Assembly: GCA_016210855.1 (NCBI GenBank)
Contig: JACQTJ010000021.1
Span: 1 to 55,714, forward strand
Direction of reading: 5' to 3'
Length of the DNA: 55,714 bases
Source of the DNA: Acidobacteriota bacterium
GTDB taxonomy: Bacteria > Acidobacteriota > Terriglobia > Acidiferrales > 2-02-FULL-67-57
Under the pieces are notes generated by a model. That model made no database searches. It had not been told where the DNA came from and worked only from the letters and a program-made list of their open reading frames with translations. Positions within the stretch are counted from its first letter, which is position 1, and each line of letters opens with the position of its first letter. A program made the translations under genes and the position numbers. This document shows positions 1 through 9,565 of this stretch, in pieces.

Positions 1-120
1 CACTCTACCTCACTTGGTGGACGAATCCCTCGGCCAACCGCGCTGCGAGCCACCTGGCCCGCAAGCGGGCAATCAGTTATTCTACACCCGGCCGTTTCCC
101 CCCGCCAACCCCTGCTTCCT

Positions 121-287
121 CTGTCATCCTGAGCGAAGTCCCTCGTCTGTCGCTCGGGACGGTGAGCGAAAGTCGAACCGCGAAGGATCTCAGCGGTGCC
201 AGCGGCTCGGCTGAGATTCCTCGACTCTGCCCGCCTGGTTGTTGCTGAACGGCTTCGCGGAGAACGGGCTTCGCTCGGAATGACAGA
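121..287. repeat. Dispersed palindromic repeat, copy 1
   Basis: TGTCATCCTGAGCGAAG...GAAGGATCTCAGC...GCTGAGATTCCTCG...CGCTCGGAATGACAG inverted-repeat architecture shared with other copies in the window. Confidence 0.75.
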
Positions 288-377
288 AGGGGAACTACTC
301 GTAGGCGAGGGCGATGATGGCGTCCTCGATGCGCAGCCAATCGAAGGGAGCCGAGCCGAAGGGTGCGCAGGCGGCTC

Positions 378-1484
378 TTATTCGTAGGCCAGGGCCACAA
401 TCGCATCCTGTCTTGCCGCCAGCCAGGCCGGGTACACCGCCCCCAGCACCCCGCCCACGGCCGCCAGCAGGCCCGCCTTCGCCAGCCAGCCGACGGTGAT
501 GAGGATGGTGAGGGTGGGGAACATTTCTTTGAGCAGGGCGCGGCTGCCGTAGCTGAAGCCCACCCCAATCGCCACTCCCGCCGCGCACAGCAGCAGCGAC
601 TCCCGCAGCACCAGACCGATGATGTCCGCCTTCGACGCCCCGAGCGACTTCAAGATCCCGATCTCGCGCGTCCGCTCGAGTATGGTGGTGTACATGGAGA
701 GGAAAATCACCAGGAAACCCACCACCACGGCCAGGGCGATCATCGAGTCCACGAACGCATCCAGCCCCGGCAGCTGCGACGACGTCATCATCGTCAAGTA
801 TTCCTTGAGCGGCCGCAGCTGGTGGCGCGGGAAGAGCTGGCGGATCTCTTCGGCCACCGCTTCGGTGTTCTTGGGGTCGTCGCAGCGGATGTAGAAGATG
901 GAGGCCTTGTCGTGGGCGGCCGAGAGCTCTTGGAGCTTCTCAATGGGCACGAACAGCCGGGCCCCTTTGCCGTGCTCGACGATACCCCGCACCGTGAAGT
1001 CGTTTTCGAACAGCCGCAATCTCTCCCCCACTTTCAGGTTCTTCGCGGCCGCGTACCAGTCGTCCACCAGGATGTCGGCCGGCTCTGCGAAGGGCCCCCC
1101 GGCGTGGTAGGCGAAGCCCTTGCTGACCGCCTCGAAGCTTTCGAGCTCAATCCCATACACCATGTCGAGCCCGCCCGAGGTGTTGAACTGCAAGAGCACC
1201 GGGGCCACGGCCGCCACGTGCGGCACCTGCTCAAGCTTCTCTTTGATCTTGATGGACATCGGGGCCCCGCTGAAGGCCATCAGGAAGCTGGCCGCCGGCG
1301 GCTGGAGCATCAGGTCGGCGCCTACGCCTTCGATGCGCTTGGCGGTCTCGTGCAGCAGGCCCGTGGTCAGCCCCACGATGATCACCACCAGGCAGACCTC
1401 CACCCCCACCGCCACCACCGTGATCAGGGTGCGCAGCGGCCGGTGCAGCAGGTTCCCCACCAGCATGGCCCGCAGGGCGTTCAT
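378..1484 (-). CDS. ABC transporter permease (FtsX/MacB-like)
   Basis: 368 aa; N-terminal TM segment plus three C-terminal TM segments; ERTREIGILKSLGASKADI motif typical of FtsX-like permeases. Confidence 0.88.
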   Translation of the reverse strand: MNALRAMLVGNLLHRPLRTLITVVAVGVEVCLVVIIVGLTTGLLHETAKRIEGVGADLMLQPPAASFLMAFSGAPMSIKIKEKLEQVPHVAAVAPVLLQFNTSGGLDMVYGIELESFEAVSKGFAYHAGGPFAEPADILVDDWYAAAKNLKVGERLRLFENDFTVRGIVEHGKGARLFVPIEKLQELSAAHDKASIFYIRCDDPKNTEAVAEEIRQLFPRHQLRPLKEYLTMMTSSQLPGLDAFVDSMIALAVVVGFLVIFLSMYTTILERTREIGILKSLGASKADIIGLVLRESLLLCAAGVAIGVGFSYGSRALLKEMFPTLTILITVGWLAKAGLLAAVGGVLGAVYPAWLAARQDAIVALAYE

Positions 1485-2416
1485 TCCGTTTTCCTGGCTG
1501 CGGCCGCGTCGTCGTTGAGCTCCACCAGCTCCACTCCGGCTGGCCTCTCGAGCTCGAACCGCTCCGCCGGCAGGGGCTGGTTGAGCTTGAGCTCCTTCAC
1601 CAGCAGCTTCAGTCGGTAGTCTTCCTGCGGCCGCACCAGCTCGATTTCGCGCGGGTAGCTCACCCCGTCAGTCTTGCCCCAGCCGTGGTAGTGGACGTCG
1701 GCCAGGAGTCGCCCCTCGGCGTCAAAGCGCTGCGCCCGCACCAGGCTGAGGTCGGTGCGGTCGAACCACCATTTGCGGCTGAGCTGCCAGATGGGGTAGC
1801 GCGCCTCCGGGGAATCCTCCGGCTGGGCCATCTCCGTCACCGCGTAGTACCGCCGGCCGGCGAACTCGTTTTCTTCCAGAAACAGCAGGGCCAGCGGTTG
1901 CCGCTGGGGCGCGGAGAGAAACAGGGCCTCGAGCAGGTGCTGCGGGCGCAGGTTCTCAATGGGCTTCTCGCTCCGCCGCGCCAGGCGTGTCGGCCCCACG
2001 ATGAACTTGTTCTTGGTGGGGAGAAAGATGCGGAACTCGCGATCGTCGGCCGCCATGTCGAAGATGTTCTTGCGGACGAGAGGCGCCTGCCCGATCACGC
2101 GGATGTGATGGCGGTTGGCCGCTCCCTCCGGCCGGCGCTCGGCCAGCACGAAGGCGCGCACGTCGTGGTACTCCTCGATGACGCCGCTATAGGCCGAGCC
2201 GGTCGAGGGCACAAGCTCCGTCTGGGCGTTGATGAAGGTCACGGCCTCGGCTTGCTGCCGGAGCCGCCCCACCAGCTCTTCGAGCGTGGCGGTCCGGAGC
2301 GTCAGAACTTTCTCGGCCGGCAGCCGTTCGGTCTTCTTCACCCCGCAGCCCCCCAGCCCGAGCAGGGGGAGACTGCACAGCGCCAGCGTGGCCAGCTTGA
2401 GGCTCTTTCCCGGCAC
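1481..2416 (-). CDS. Outer-membrane lipoprotein-sorting-like / DUF4292-like lipoprotein
   Basis: Lipobox-like LLGLGGC near N-terminus; 4-nt overlap with downstream permease; LolA/LolB-like beta-rich sequence. Confidence 0.6.
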   Translation of the reverse strand: MPGKSLKLATLALCSLPLLGLGGCGVKKTERLPAEKVLTLRTATLEELVGRLRQQAEAVTFINAQTELVPSTGSAYSGVIEEYHDVRAFVLAERRPEGAANRHHIRVIGQAPLVRKNIFDMAADDREFRIFLPTKNKFIVGPTRLARRSEKPIENLRPQHLLEALFLSAPQRQPLALLFLEENEFAGRRYYAVTEMAQPEDSPEARYPIWQLSRKWWFDRTDLSLVRAQRFDAEGRLLADVHYHGWGKTDGVSYPREIELVRPQEDYRLKLLVKELKLNQPLPAERFELERPAGVELVELNDDAAAARKTE

Positions 2417-2531
2417 CGGTCCCTTCAGTCAATTCATCGCGCTGCGGCCAATCCTTCACTCTACCCGACCGCTTCGAAAACGGTCAATCGGATTCGCTGC
2501 GCACGCCGGATCAGCAGACTCGGCGGCGCCC

Positions 2532-4340
2532 CTACAAGGGTCGGACGGCCAGCAGGACGTCGAGGGCCAGCAATCCAGCGGCGCGCAGCCAGGCCCAGCG
2601 GGGCTTTGAGGCTTCGCAGAGGAGGTGGCCCAGGGGGCGTGGCTCGGCAGAGCCCCTCTCGGCTTTGGCCGCCCGCCACCGTACCGGCACCGCCAGCCCG
2701 TCACCGGCTCCGGGGTCGGTCGCGAGCGCCCCGAGGAGGCGGTGGCGTGCCTGGGTGAGCCCGTAGCTGGTGAGCATCCCCTGCCAGCCGAGCTGCGGGG
2801 CCACCAGGAAGCCCGACTGCCAGCGCTGCCCGGGCAGGTAGCTCCGTTCCAGGCCTACCAGCGGCAGCCAGCTCCGCCGCGGGGCGAGCGACAACGCTCG
2901 CAGGGCCGGCTGGGAGAAGACGAGCAGGCTGAACGTGGCGGTGTAGGTTGAAAGCTCGAGTGGCCCGCGGCCCCAGGCGGGCAGCCGCGACCCGATCGAG
3001 AACTGCAAGGGGCCGGCCAGGCTGAGCGGCCCGAGCGGGCCGGCGAGCGTCCAGCGGCCGCGCGGCTTCTCCCGCAACCAAAGGGTCAGGTGCACGAGAC
3101 GCTTCTCCGGGTCGAGCCCGGCCACGACGTCGCCCTCAGTCAGGGGCTCGAACAGCCCGGTCTCATTCAACCGGGCTAGGCCGCGTCGCAGGGCGGCGCG
3201 GTCGAACCACTCGCCTTCCTCGAGGGGCAGGGCGCGCCGCAGGGTGAGGTCGCTGACGGCGTGGTGGCCGCGGAACTCGATTCGTCCCAGCGTGTAAGGC
3301 GGGCCCGCCTCGGCGGCTGAGGTCAAGTTGACCCAATGGTCGCCCGACGGCAGACTCTCAGCCGGGCTGGCTGGCTGAGAGGGTTCGACCTCCACGCGGG
3401 CCGCGAAGTTCAGGGCGCCCTGGTGCTCTGAGCTTTCCTGGGCTTCGAGCAGGGAGCGGCACAGCGCCTGGGCCGGATAGTTGCCTTCGACGTCGGGGGC
3501 GAGCTCCTCGGTCGGGCTCGCTCCGGCCACCTCGACGCCGCTGACTCGGTAGCGCGGCCCCGCCTCTACGGCATACGTAATCGTCGCTTTGTCCTCTGCG
3601 AAGTCCACGCCGGCAAGAGACACCCGGGCGTCGAAGTACCCTCGGGAGAGATAGAAGGATTGCAGTCGTACCAGGTCGGCCTCGACGCCTTGCTGGCTGA
3701 ACGCCGGGTGCAACCGCCAGCCGCCCCACAGCCCGGGCACCCCGGGCAGCAGCCGCCTGATCCGCGTCGCCAGGAGCGTCCCCTGCAACTCGCCGGACTT
3801 CATCTCCGGGCTGCCGGAAAACCGCACTTCCTCGACGCGGTAGGCCGGGCCGGGCTCCACGCGCAGGCGCAAGTCGGCTGCTTGGAAGCCAACCGGAATC
3901 AGCTCGGCCGCCACCGCGGCGTCGCGATGGCCTTCTTCGACGAGTTGTCGCCGCAGGGCCGCGGCCACTTGTCGGGCCCACACCGCGTCCACCGGCGCCC
4001 CGGGCTTGAGGCCGAGTGGGCGCCGCTCGCGGGCTGGCTCGAACTCGACCCGCCGCAGGTAGAGCCGAGGCCGCTCGGCCAGGGTGAAGACCAGCTGGAG
4101 TCCCTCCGGGCTTTCTGTGCTCTCGACGTGGATGTCTTCGAACTGGCCGGTGGCCCACAGGCGCCGCAGGTCGCGCTCGAGCCCGGCGCGGTCGAGCCCC
4201 TGCCCGGCGTGGGTTTCAAGCTCGACACCCCGGGTGTGGCCGCGCACCTGAAGGGTTTGAATGAAGGGTTCCTCCCCGCGGCAGGGGAGCAAGGAAAGAA
4301 GCCCGAAGAGCAAAGTCGCGCTGCCGATTGTGGTTCGCAT
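2532..4340 (-). CDS. POTRA-repeat BamA/TamA-like protein
   Basis: Signal-peptide-like start MRTTIGSATLLFGLLSLLPC; several POTRA-like units (e.g. YTLGRIEFRGHHAVSDLTLRRALPLEEGEWFDRAALRRGLARLNETGLFE). Confidence 0.7.
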   Translation of the reverse strand: MRTTIGSATLLFGLLSLLPCRGEEPFIQTLQVRGHTRGVELETHAGQGLDRAGLERDLRRLWATGQFEDIHVESTESPEGLQLVFTLAERPRLYLRRVEFEPARERRPLGLKPGAPVDAVWARQVAAALRRQLVEEGHRDAAVAAELIPVGFQAADLRLRVEPGPAYRVEEVRFSGSPEMKSGELQGTLLATRIRRLLPGVPGLWGGWRLHPAFSQQGVEADLVRLQSFYLSRGYFDARVSLAGVDFAEDKATITYAVEAGPRYRVSGVEVAGASPTEELAPDVEGNYPAQALCRSLLEAQESSEHQGALNFAARVEVEPSQPASPAESLPSGDHWVNLTSAAEAGPPYTLGRIEFRGHHAVSDLTLRRALPLEEGEWFDRAALRRGLARLNETGLFEPLTEGDVVAGLDPEKRLVHLTLWLREKPRGRWTLAGPLGPLSLAGPLQFSIGSRLPAWGRGPLELSTYTATFSLLVFSQPALRALSLAPRRSWLPLVGLERSYLPGQRWQSGFLVAPQLGWQGMLTSYGLTQARHRLLGALATDPGAGDGLAVPVRWRAAKAERGSAEPRPLGHLLCEASKPRWAWLRAAGLLALDVLLAVRPL

Positions 4341-4368
4341 GGCCGGTTCTTGGAAAGATGCTCCGGTC

Positions 4369-5445
4369 CTACCTCGGGTTGCCGTTCGACCCGGCTTTGC
4401 GCTCCTGCCGGGCGCGGAGCCGGCGGTAGCGGGCCACGTTGCGCTCGTGCTCGGCGCCGGTGCGGGCGAAGTCGTGCCCGCCGCGGGTGTTGCTGACAAA
4501 GTAGAGGAAGTCGGACCGGGGCGGATTCAGGACGGCTTCGAGCGCCGCCCGCCCGGGATTGGCGATGGGGCCGGGGGGCAGGCCCGCATAGAGATACGTG
4601 TTGTAGGGTGATTTACGCTCGAGGTCGGAGACGTTGATGACGCCGTCGAACTGCCCGCGGGCCGCCAGCCGGGCGGCGTAGATGACGGTGGGGTCGCATT
4701 GCAGTGGCAGCCGCCGCTCCAGGCGGTTGTAAAACACCGCTGCAATCAGGCCGCGCTCCTGCGGCACACCCGTCTCCTTCTCGACCAGCGAGGCCAGGGT
4801 CACGAGTCGGTGCGTGGTCAGGGTCCCCCCCGGCCCGGCTGGCAGGCGGGAGTCGGCGCCGCGCTCCCGCAGCGCCCCGTATACCTGCCGGAAGTGCTCA
4901 ACCATGCTGCGGGCCATGGCCGCTGGGTCCGCGGGCCGGGCGAAGTGGTAAGTGTCCGGGAAAAGATAGCCTTCGAGAGTCGTCGCCTCCGGGGCTAGGT
5001 CGCGGATGAGATCGGGCTTCTCCGCCGCGTGGAGGAAAGCCTGGCGCGAGGCCAGCTGCAGGCGCTCCACCTCGGCGGCGATGTCCCAGCGGGTGTAGCC
5101 CTCGGGTATGGTGAGGGGGTAGAGATGCACCTCGCCCCGGGCGAGCTTCGCGAATACCCCGGCGGCGCTGACCGGGCGGTCAAAGACGTACTCGCCGGCC
5201 TTGAGGGTCCGGTGTGGCTGGGCGTAGGCGTACAGCAGGAACGGCCAGCGGGAGGGGAGCACGCCCTGGGCCGCGAGCCGGTCGGCGATGGCGCGGCGGC
5301 CAAGCCCCTGCTCGATTACCACCACCGCCTGGCCGCTGTAGCCCTGGTAGGGCCAGAGCAGCAGCGCCGCCACCCCGGCCACCGCCGCCAGCAGGGCCAG
5401 CCCGATGCGGCGTCCGAGCGACGGTCTGGAAAAGCGGTCTGGCAT
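4369..5445 (-). CDS. mltG: Endolytic murein transglycosylase MltG (YceG-like)
   Basis: EGYLFPDTYHF, LASLVEKETGVPQERGLIAAVFYNRLERRLPLQCDPTVIYA, SPYNTYLYAGLPPGPIANPGRAALEAVLNP motifs. Confidence 0.95.
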   Translation of the reverse strand: MPDRFSRPSLGRRIGLALLAAVAGVAALLLWPYQGYSGQAVVVIEQGLGRRAIADRLAAQGVLPSRWPFLLYAYAQPHRTLKAGEYVFDRPVSAAGVFAKLARGEVHLYPLTIPEGYTRWDIAAEVERLQLASRQAFLHAAEKPDLIRDLAPEATTLEGYLFPDTYHFARPADPAAMARSMVEHFRQVYGALRERGADSRLPAGPGGTLTTHRLVTLASLVEKETGVPQERGLIAAVFYNRLERRLPLQCDPTVIYAARLAARGQFDGVINVSDLERKSPYNTYLYAGLPPGPIANPGRAALEAVLNPPRSDFLYFVSNTRGGHDFARTGAEHERNVARYRRLRARQERKAGSNGNPR

Positions 5446-5921
5446 CAGGACTCAGCCGGCGCAGGGTTTTTTTCGCGAGCCGCGCGGGCAGTCTGGTGCT
5501 CGAGGTAGCTTTCGAGGATGAGCGTGGCGGCCAGGCGGTCCACGGCGTCTTTGCGCTGGGCGCGCGTCCCGAACCGTCGGGACCCGGCGGCGCGCAGCCG
5601 CTGTTCGGCCTCCCAGGAGGTGAGGCGCTCGTCGAAGAGCTCAACCGGCAGGCGCAGCTCGCGTCGCAGCCAGTCGGCGAAGCGGGCCGCTTGCTGCGCC
5701 CGGGCCCCGGCATAGCCCTTGAGGTGCAAGGGGTGGCCCACCACGATGCGCTCGACCTCGATCGCTTCCACCAGTTCCCGGAGACGCTTGAGGTCGGCGC
5801 GCCGGTTCGTGCGCCGCAGCGTCGGCAAGCCCTGCGCGCCGAGCCCCAACGCGTCGGTCACCGCCAGGCCGATGTTCTTGCTCCCCAGGTCAATCGCCAG
5901 GATGCGTCCGCTGCTCTTCAC
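5445..5921 (-). CDS. ruvX: Putative pre-16S rRNA nuclease / Holliday junction resolvase YqgF (RuvX)
   Basis: ILAIDLGSKNIGLAVTDALG and VGHPLHLKG, FDERLTSWEAEQ motifs; likely GTG start at 5921 inside the longer ORF. Confidence 0.93.
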   Translation of the reverse strand: MKSSGRILAIDLGSKNIGLAVTDALGLGAQGLPTLRRTNRRADLKRLRELVEAIEVERIVVGHPLHLKGYAGARAQQAARFADWLRRELRLPVELFDERLTSWEAEQRLRAAGSRRFGTRAQRKDAVDRLAATLILESYLEHQTARAAREKNPAPAES

Positions 5922-6198
5922 CCGCCCATTATAGGGAGCGCTCTCGCGGGGTGTCCAGCCACGCTGAGGAAGGGTTCCCGTCCGTTCCCTGGATGGCCTT
6001 CCCATGCGTTCGAATGTCTTCTGAACGCAGAACGCATGGCGGGCCAGGAGGGAATGCCTTCCCCCCACAGCCCGGCGCTGAACGCCAGGGCGGTCTGCGG
6101 TGTCTCAACAGGTGAACCCGCCGGGCCCTGCAACTTTTCCCGGCCAGCCGGGTTTGACCCCAGCAGCGGGGGAGTCGAGGTTCAAGGAGGAGAAGCCA

Positions 6199-6756
6199 AT
6201 GAAACCAGGACGAGTGCTTATCAGCCTGCTCGTGGCCGCCGTGGTGTTCGCCGGGGTGGCGACGCTCCCGGCCGCTGCGGCCGAGAAGAGAGGGCAGGGG
6301 TCGGTGCCGCAGGTCCCCGAGATTCCGACCAGCGACTTGCCGCCGTCTCTCGAGATTCCATTCGTGGCCCAGGCCCTGGCGACCGAGGAGGGCCCGGAGT
6401 ACGCCTTGCGCGTGGTGGCGGCCTTTCTGGAGTTGACCGACGAGCAGGTGGCTTCCCTGACCACGCTGCTCGAGCAGCGGAACGAGGCCATCGCGCCCCT
6501 GAGCGAGGAGATCCGGGAGCGCCAGCAGCAAATCGCCGAGCAATTCGACTCCGGAGCCCCCGACCCCGCCACCATCGGCCAGCTGGTGATTGAGGTCCAC
6601 CAGTTCAGGCAGCTCATCCACCAGGCCCAGCAGAGTTTCCTCGAAAGCTTCACCAGCCTGCTCAACGAGGAGCAGCAGCGCCGCTACCAGGCCATCCGCA
6701 TGGCCGAGCGCTTGCAGCGCTTCCTGCCGGCCTTTGCGAGGCTGCGCCTGATTTAG
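6199..6756 (+). CDS. Periplasmic Spy/CpxP-like protein
   Basis: Signal peptide MKPGRVLISLLVAAVVFAGVATLPAAAA; LTDEQ...LLEQRNEAI and LLNEEQQRRYQAI heavy-metal-resistance/Spy-like helices; GGAG upstream of ATG 6199. Confidence 0.6.
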   Translation: MKPGRVLISLLVAAVVFAGVATLPAAAAEKRGQGSVPQVPEIPTSDLPPSLEIPFVAQALATEEGPEYALRVVAAFLELTDEQVASLTTLLEQRNEAIAPLSEEIRERQQQIAEQFDSGAPDPATIGQLVIEVHQFRQLIHQAQQSFLESFTSLLNEEQQRRYQAIRMAERLQRFLPAFARLRLI

Positions 6757-6876
6757 CCCAGAACCCCCCGAAGCGCAGCCGACGGGCGCCCCTACGGGCG
6801 CCTGTCTCCTTTCCTCGCCTCTGGGGTGTATACTGGCACCCACGTCAGTTTCAATCACTGCTTCCCGGAGGGCACG

Positions 6877-8214
6877 ATGAGGCCTTCACGGACTCTCCTG
6901 CGGCTCGCGGCTTTGTTGAGCCTGTTTTTGATGGCGGGTTTGGTCGCGGCGGCGCAGCAGCCGTCGCCGCCCGCTCCTGCCCAGCCGGCTCAGCCGCCGG
7001 CCGCGGAAAAACAGGTGAAGGAGTACACTCTGACCCCGGAGAAGTACGAGCAGGCCATCGCCTACTCGCGGGCGCAATACCAGCTCTACTTCATCGGCTT
7101 CGTCTACGGCCTCGCCATCCTGCTCGTAGTTTTGCTCGCCCGGCTGGCGCCGAGGTTCCGCGACTGGGCCGAGCGCGCCTCCCAGCGCCGCGTTATCCAG
7201 GTGATTATTTTCGCCCCTCTCCTCCAGTTGGCCCTGGGCGTGTTGGGCCTGCCTACCGACATCTACGGCCATTGGCTTTCTCTCCGCTACGACCAGTCGG
7301 TGCAAGGCTGGGGCTCCTGGTTTTGGGACTACACCAAAGCCGGACTGATTGGGTTGGTCATTGGGACGTTTCTCATCTGGATTCTTTATGGGGTCGTTCG
7401 CCGCAGCCCGCGTCGCTGGTGGTTCTACTTCTGGCTGGCCTCGCTGCCCATCCTGGTGTTTCTGCTCTTCATCGCCCCGGTGGTCATCCATCCGTTGTTC
7501 TTCAAGTTCGAGCCGCTGGAGAAGACGCAGCCGGCGCTGGTGACGGAGATTGAAAAGGTCGTCGAGCGCGGCGGGCTCACCATCCCGCGCGACCGCATGT
7601 TCGAGATGAAAGCGAGCGAGAAGCTCAAGTCCGTGAGCGCCTACCTCACCGGCTTCGGAGCCTCGAAGCGCGTCGTGGTCTGGGACACGACCATCGGCAA
7701 GATGACCGTGCCCCAGACGCTTTTCGTCTTCGGGCACGAGATGGGCCACTACGTCCTCGGCCACATCCCCAAGCGCATCGCCTTCATCGCCGTGGTCCTG
7801 CTGGTATGCCTCTTCCTGGGCTACCGGGGGATGCACTGGGCCCTGGGACGCTGGGGGGAGCGCTGGGGCGTCCGCGGGGTGGACGACTGGGCCTCGCTGC
7901 CGGTGCTGATGCTTCTCCTGTCCCTGTTCGGCTTTTTGTTCTCTCCCGCCGGCAGCAGCTACAGTCGCTGGCAGGAGCACCAGGCCGACGTCTACGGGTT
8001 GGAGGTGATTCACGGGCTCGTGCCCGAGTCGGGCCGGGTGGCGGGCGAAGCCTTCCAGATTCTGGGCGAGATCAACCTGGCCGACCCCGAGCCAAGCACG
8101 TTCATCAAGGTCTGGCTCTACAGCCACCCGCCGCTCAACGAGCGCATTGTCTTCGCCCAGGCCTACGACCCCTGGGGGAAAGGCGAGAAGCCCCAGTTCG
8201 TCCCGGCGCAGTAA
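6877..8214 (+). CDS. M48 family (Ste24-like) metallopeptidase
   Basis: FVFGHEMGHYVLGH zinc motif, multiple TM helices, C-terminal YSHPPLNERI motif. Confidence 0.92.
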   Translation: MRPSRTLLRLAALLSLFLMAGLVAAAQQPSPPAPAQPAQPPAAEKQVKEYTLTPEKYEQAIAYSRAQYQLYFIGFVYGLAILLVVLLARLAPRFRDWAERASQRRVIQVIIFAPLLQLALGVLGLPTDIYGHWLSLRYDQSVQGWGSWFWDYTKAGLIGLVIGTFLIWILYGVVRRSPRRWWFYFWLASLPILVFLLFIAPVVIHPLFFKFEPLEKTQPALVTEIEKVVERGGLTIPRDRMFEMKASEKLKSVSAYLTGFGASKRVVVWDTTIGKMTVPQTLFVFGHEMGHYVLGHIPKRIAFIAVVLLVCLFLGYRGMHWALGRWGERWGVRGVDDWASLPVLMLLLSLFGFLFSPAGSSYSRWQEHQADVYGLEVIHGLVPESGRVAGEAFQILGEINLADPEPSTFIKVWLYSHPPLNERIVFAQAYDPWGKGEKPQFVPAQ

Positions 8215-8230
8215 AGGCGGGGCGGCCGAC

Positions 8231-8590
8231 CTAGATAAGGCGGCGGTGCCAGTATTCCCGGAAGGAGGCCACCTGCTCGCCCTCGAATTCGGCCAGTAGG
8301 ATGCCGCGCAGTTCCCGCCGCTCTCCGCTCGGGACGTGCGCATAGCGGGCGCCCCACTCGGCGATTACGGTGTTGCCGACCAGGTGGGGCTCGCGCATCA
8401 GCACATCAATGTCCTTCTGCTGGGCGGTGGCCCCCTGCCAGTAGGTGCGGATGCCCTGGCGGCCGACGATGGGCTCGTCGAAGGGGTCTTCGTGGTAGAG
8501 GGCCTGGTCGGTGAAGAGGCTGGCGGCCAAGTCGGGGTCGCGGCTCTCCCAGGCCCGGGCGTAGGTTTCCAAGAACTTCTTGGCGTTCAT
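8231..8590 (-). CDS. SnoaL/NTF2-like nuclear transport factor 2 family protein
   Basis: KFLETYARAWESRDPDLAASLFTDQALYHEDPFDEPIVGRQGIRTYW pattern. Confidence 0.8.
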   Translation of the reverse strand: MNAKKFLETYARAWESRDPDLAASLFTDQALYHEDPFDEPIVGRQGIRTYWQGATAQQKDIDVLMREPHLVGNTVIAEWGARYAHVPSGERRELRGILLAEFEGEQVASFREYWHRRLI

Positions 8591-9231
8591 TTCCTCCTTG
8601 CCTCCTCTTTTTGTCCGGCGCGCAGTTGCCGAACGGTTTCCGCAAGGTCGGAACTGGTTTGAAACAGGGAGATGGCGGCCAGGCCGGCGGCCCCAGTCTG
8701 GAGGCAGGCGGCGGCGTTGGCGAGCGTGATGCCGCCCAGAGCCAGCACCGGAATCCCGACGGCCCGGACCGCTTCGGCAAGTTTCTCGAGCCCGAGCGGC
8801 GGCCCGTAGGCTCGCTTGGAGGCGGTTTCATAGACGGGGCCAAAGACGGCGAAGTCGGCCCCGCCCTCTTCGGTGCGGCGCAGCTCCTTCAAGTTGTGGC
8901 AGGACGCGCCCAGGAGCAAATCCGGGTAGTGCTGGCGCAGCTCGGCCACGGGAAAACCCTGGGTGGGCAGATGCACGCCCGCCTGGGCGGCCAGGGCCAC
9001 GTCCAGGCGGTCGTTGACGAGGATCCGAGAGGGGCGGCCGCGGGCGCGCCCCACGGCGCTCTCCACCAGGCCCAGCAGGGCGCGGGTGTCGAGGTCGCGC
9101 TCGCGAATCTGGATGAGCTCAACCTCGGCGGCAATGGCCCGCCCGATGATCGGCAGAACATCCTCGGCAGGCGCAGTCCGGCGGTCGGTGATGTAGTAGA
9201 GCAGGGGGCGGGTCTCAGGCAGTCTGGCCAC
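8587..9231 (-). CDS. thiE: Thiamine phosphate synthase (ThiE/TenI family)
   Basis: LYYITDRR, ELIQIRERDLDTRAL, ILVNDRLDVALAAQAGVHLP, PVLALGGITLANAAACLQTGAAGLAAIS. Confidence 0.88.
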   Translation of the reverse strand: MARLPETRPLLYYITDRRTAPAEDVLPIIGRAIAAEVELIQIRERDLDTRALLGLVESAVGRARGRPSRILVNDRLDVALAAQAGVHLPTQGFPVAELRQHYPDLLLGASCHNLKELRRTEEGGADFAVFGPVYETASKRAYGPPLGLEKLAEAVRAVGIPVLALGGITLANAAACLQTGAAGLAAISLFQTSSDLAETVRQLRAGQKEEARRK

Positions 9232-9538
9232 GGCGAACCGAGCCCCGGTCGCCCTCAATTCCGGCCCCCGCTGCGGGGCCGGACGGGGAAGCGGCGAGCA
9301 AGACATCGAGCACTTCCCGGAAGTGGGCGACGTACCAGGCCCCCAGGCCGATGTCGACCAGACCCAACCCCGAGAGGGCACCGCGCAGGTAGTGGTTCAG
9401 CAGCCAGGGCGACAGGCCGGGGAAGCGCAGCAGGAAGTAGTTGTGTTCCCAGAGCGACGTCCAGGGGAGCACCACCAGGAAAACGCCCAACTCCAGGCAA
9501 AACAATATCAGCGACAGGAGAAAAAGGCGGGAAATCAT
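9215..9538 (-). CDS. Small conserved membrane protein, unknown function
   Basis: 107 aa with two hydrophobic segments (LFLLSLILFCLELGVFLVVLPW; ALSGLGLVDIGLGAW). Confidence 0.55.
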   Translation of the reverse strand: MISRLFLLSLILFCLELGVFLVVLPWTSLWEHNYFLLRFPGLSPWLLNHYLRGALSGLGLVDIGLGAWYVAHFREVLDVLLAASPSGPAAGAGIEGDRGSVRRGQTA

Positions 9539-9565
9539 CTCACCCGCCGGCTGTTGGGAACGGCA

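Noticed and set aside
363-1619. 418-aa plus-strand ORF opposite the ABC permease
   Set aside because: Composition (His/Gln/Arg-rich) is typical of an antisense high-GC frame; the minus strand encodes the permease.
6886-8343. 485-aa minus-strand ORF opposite the M48 peptidase
   Set aside because: Antisense mirror frame; the plus-strand translation has the clear HExxH peptidase signature.
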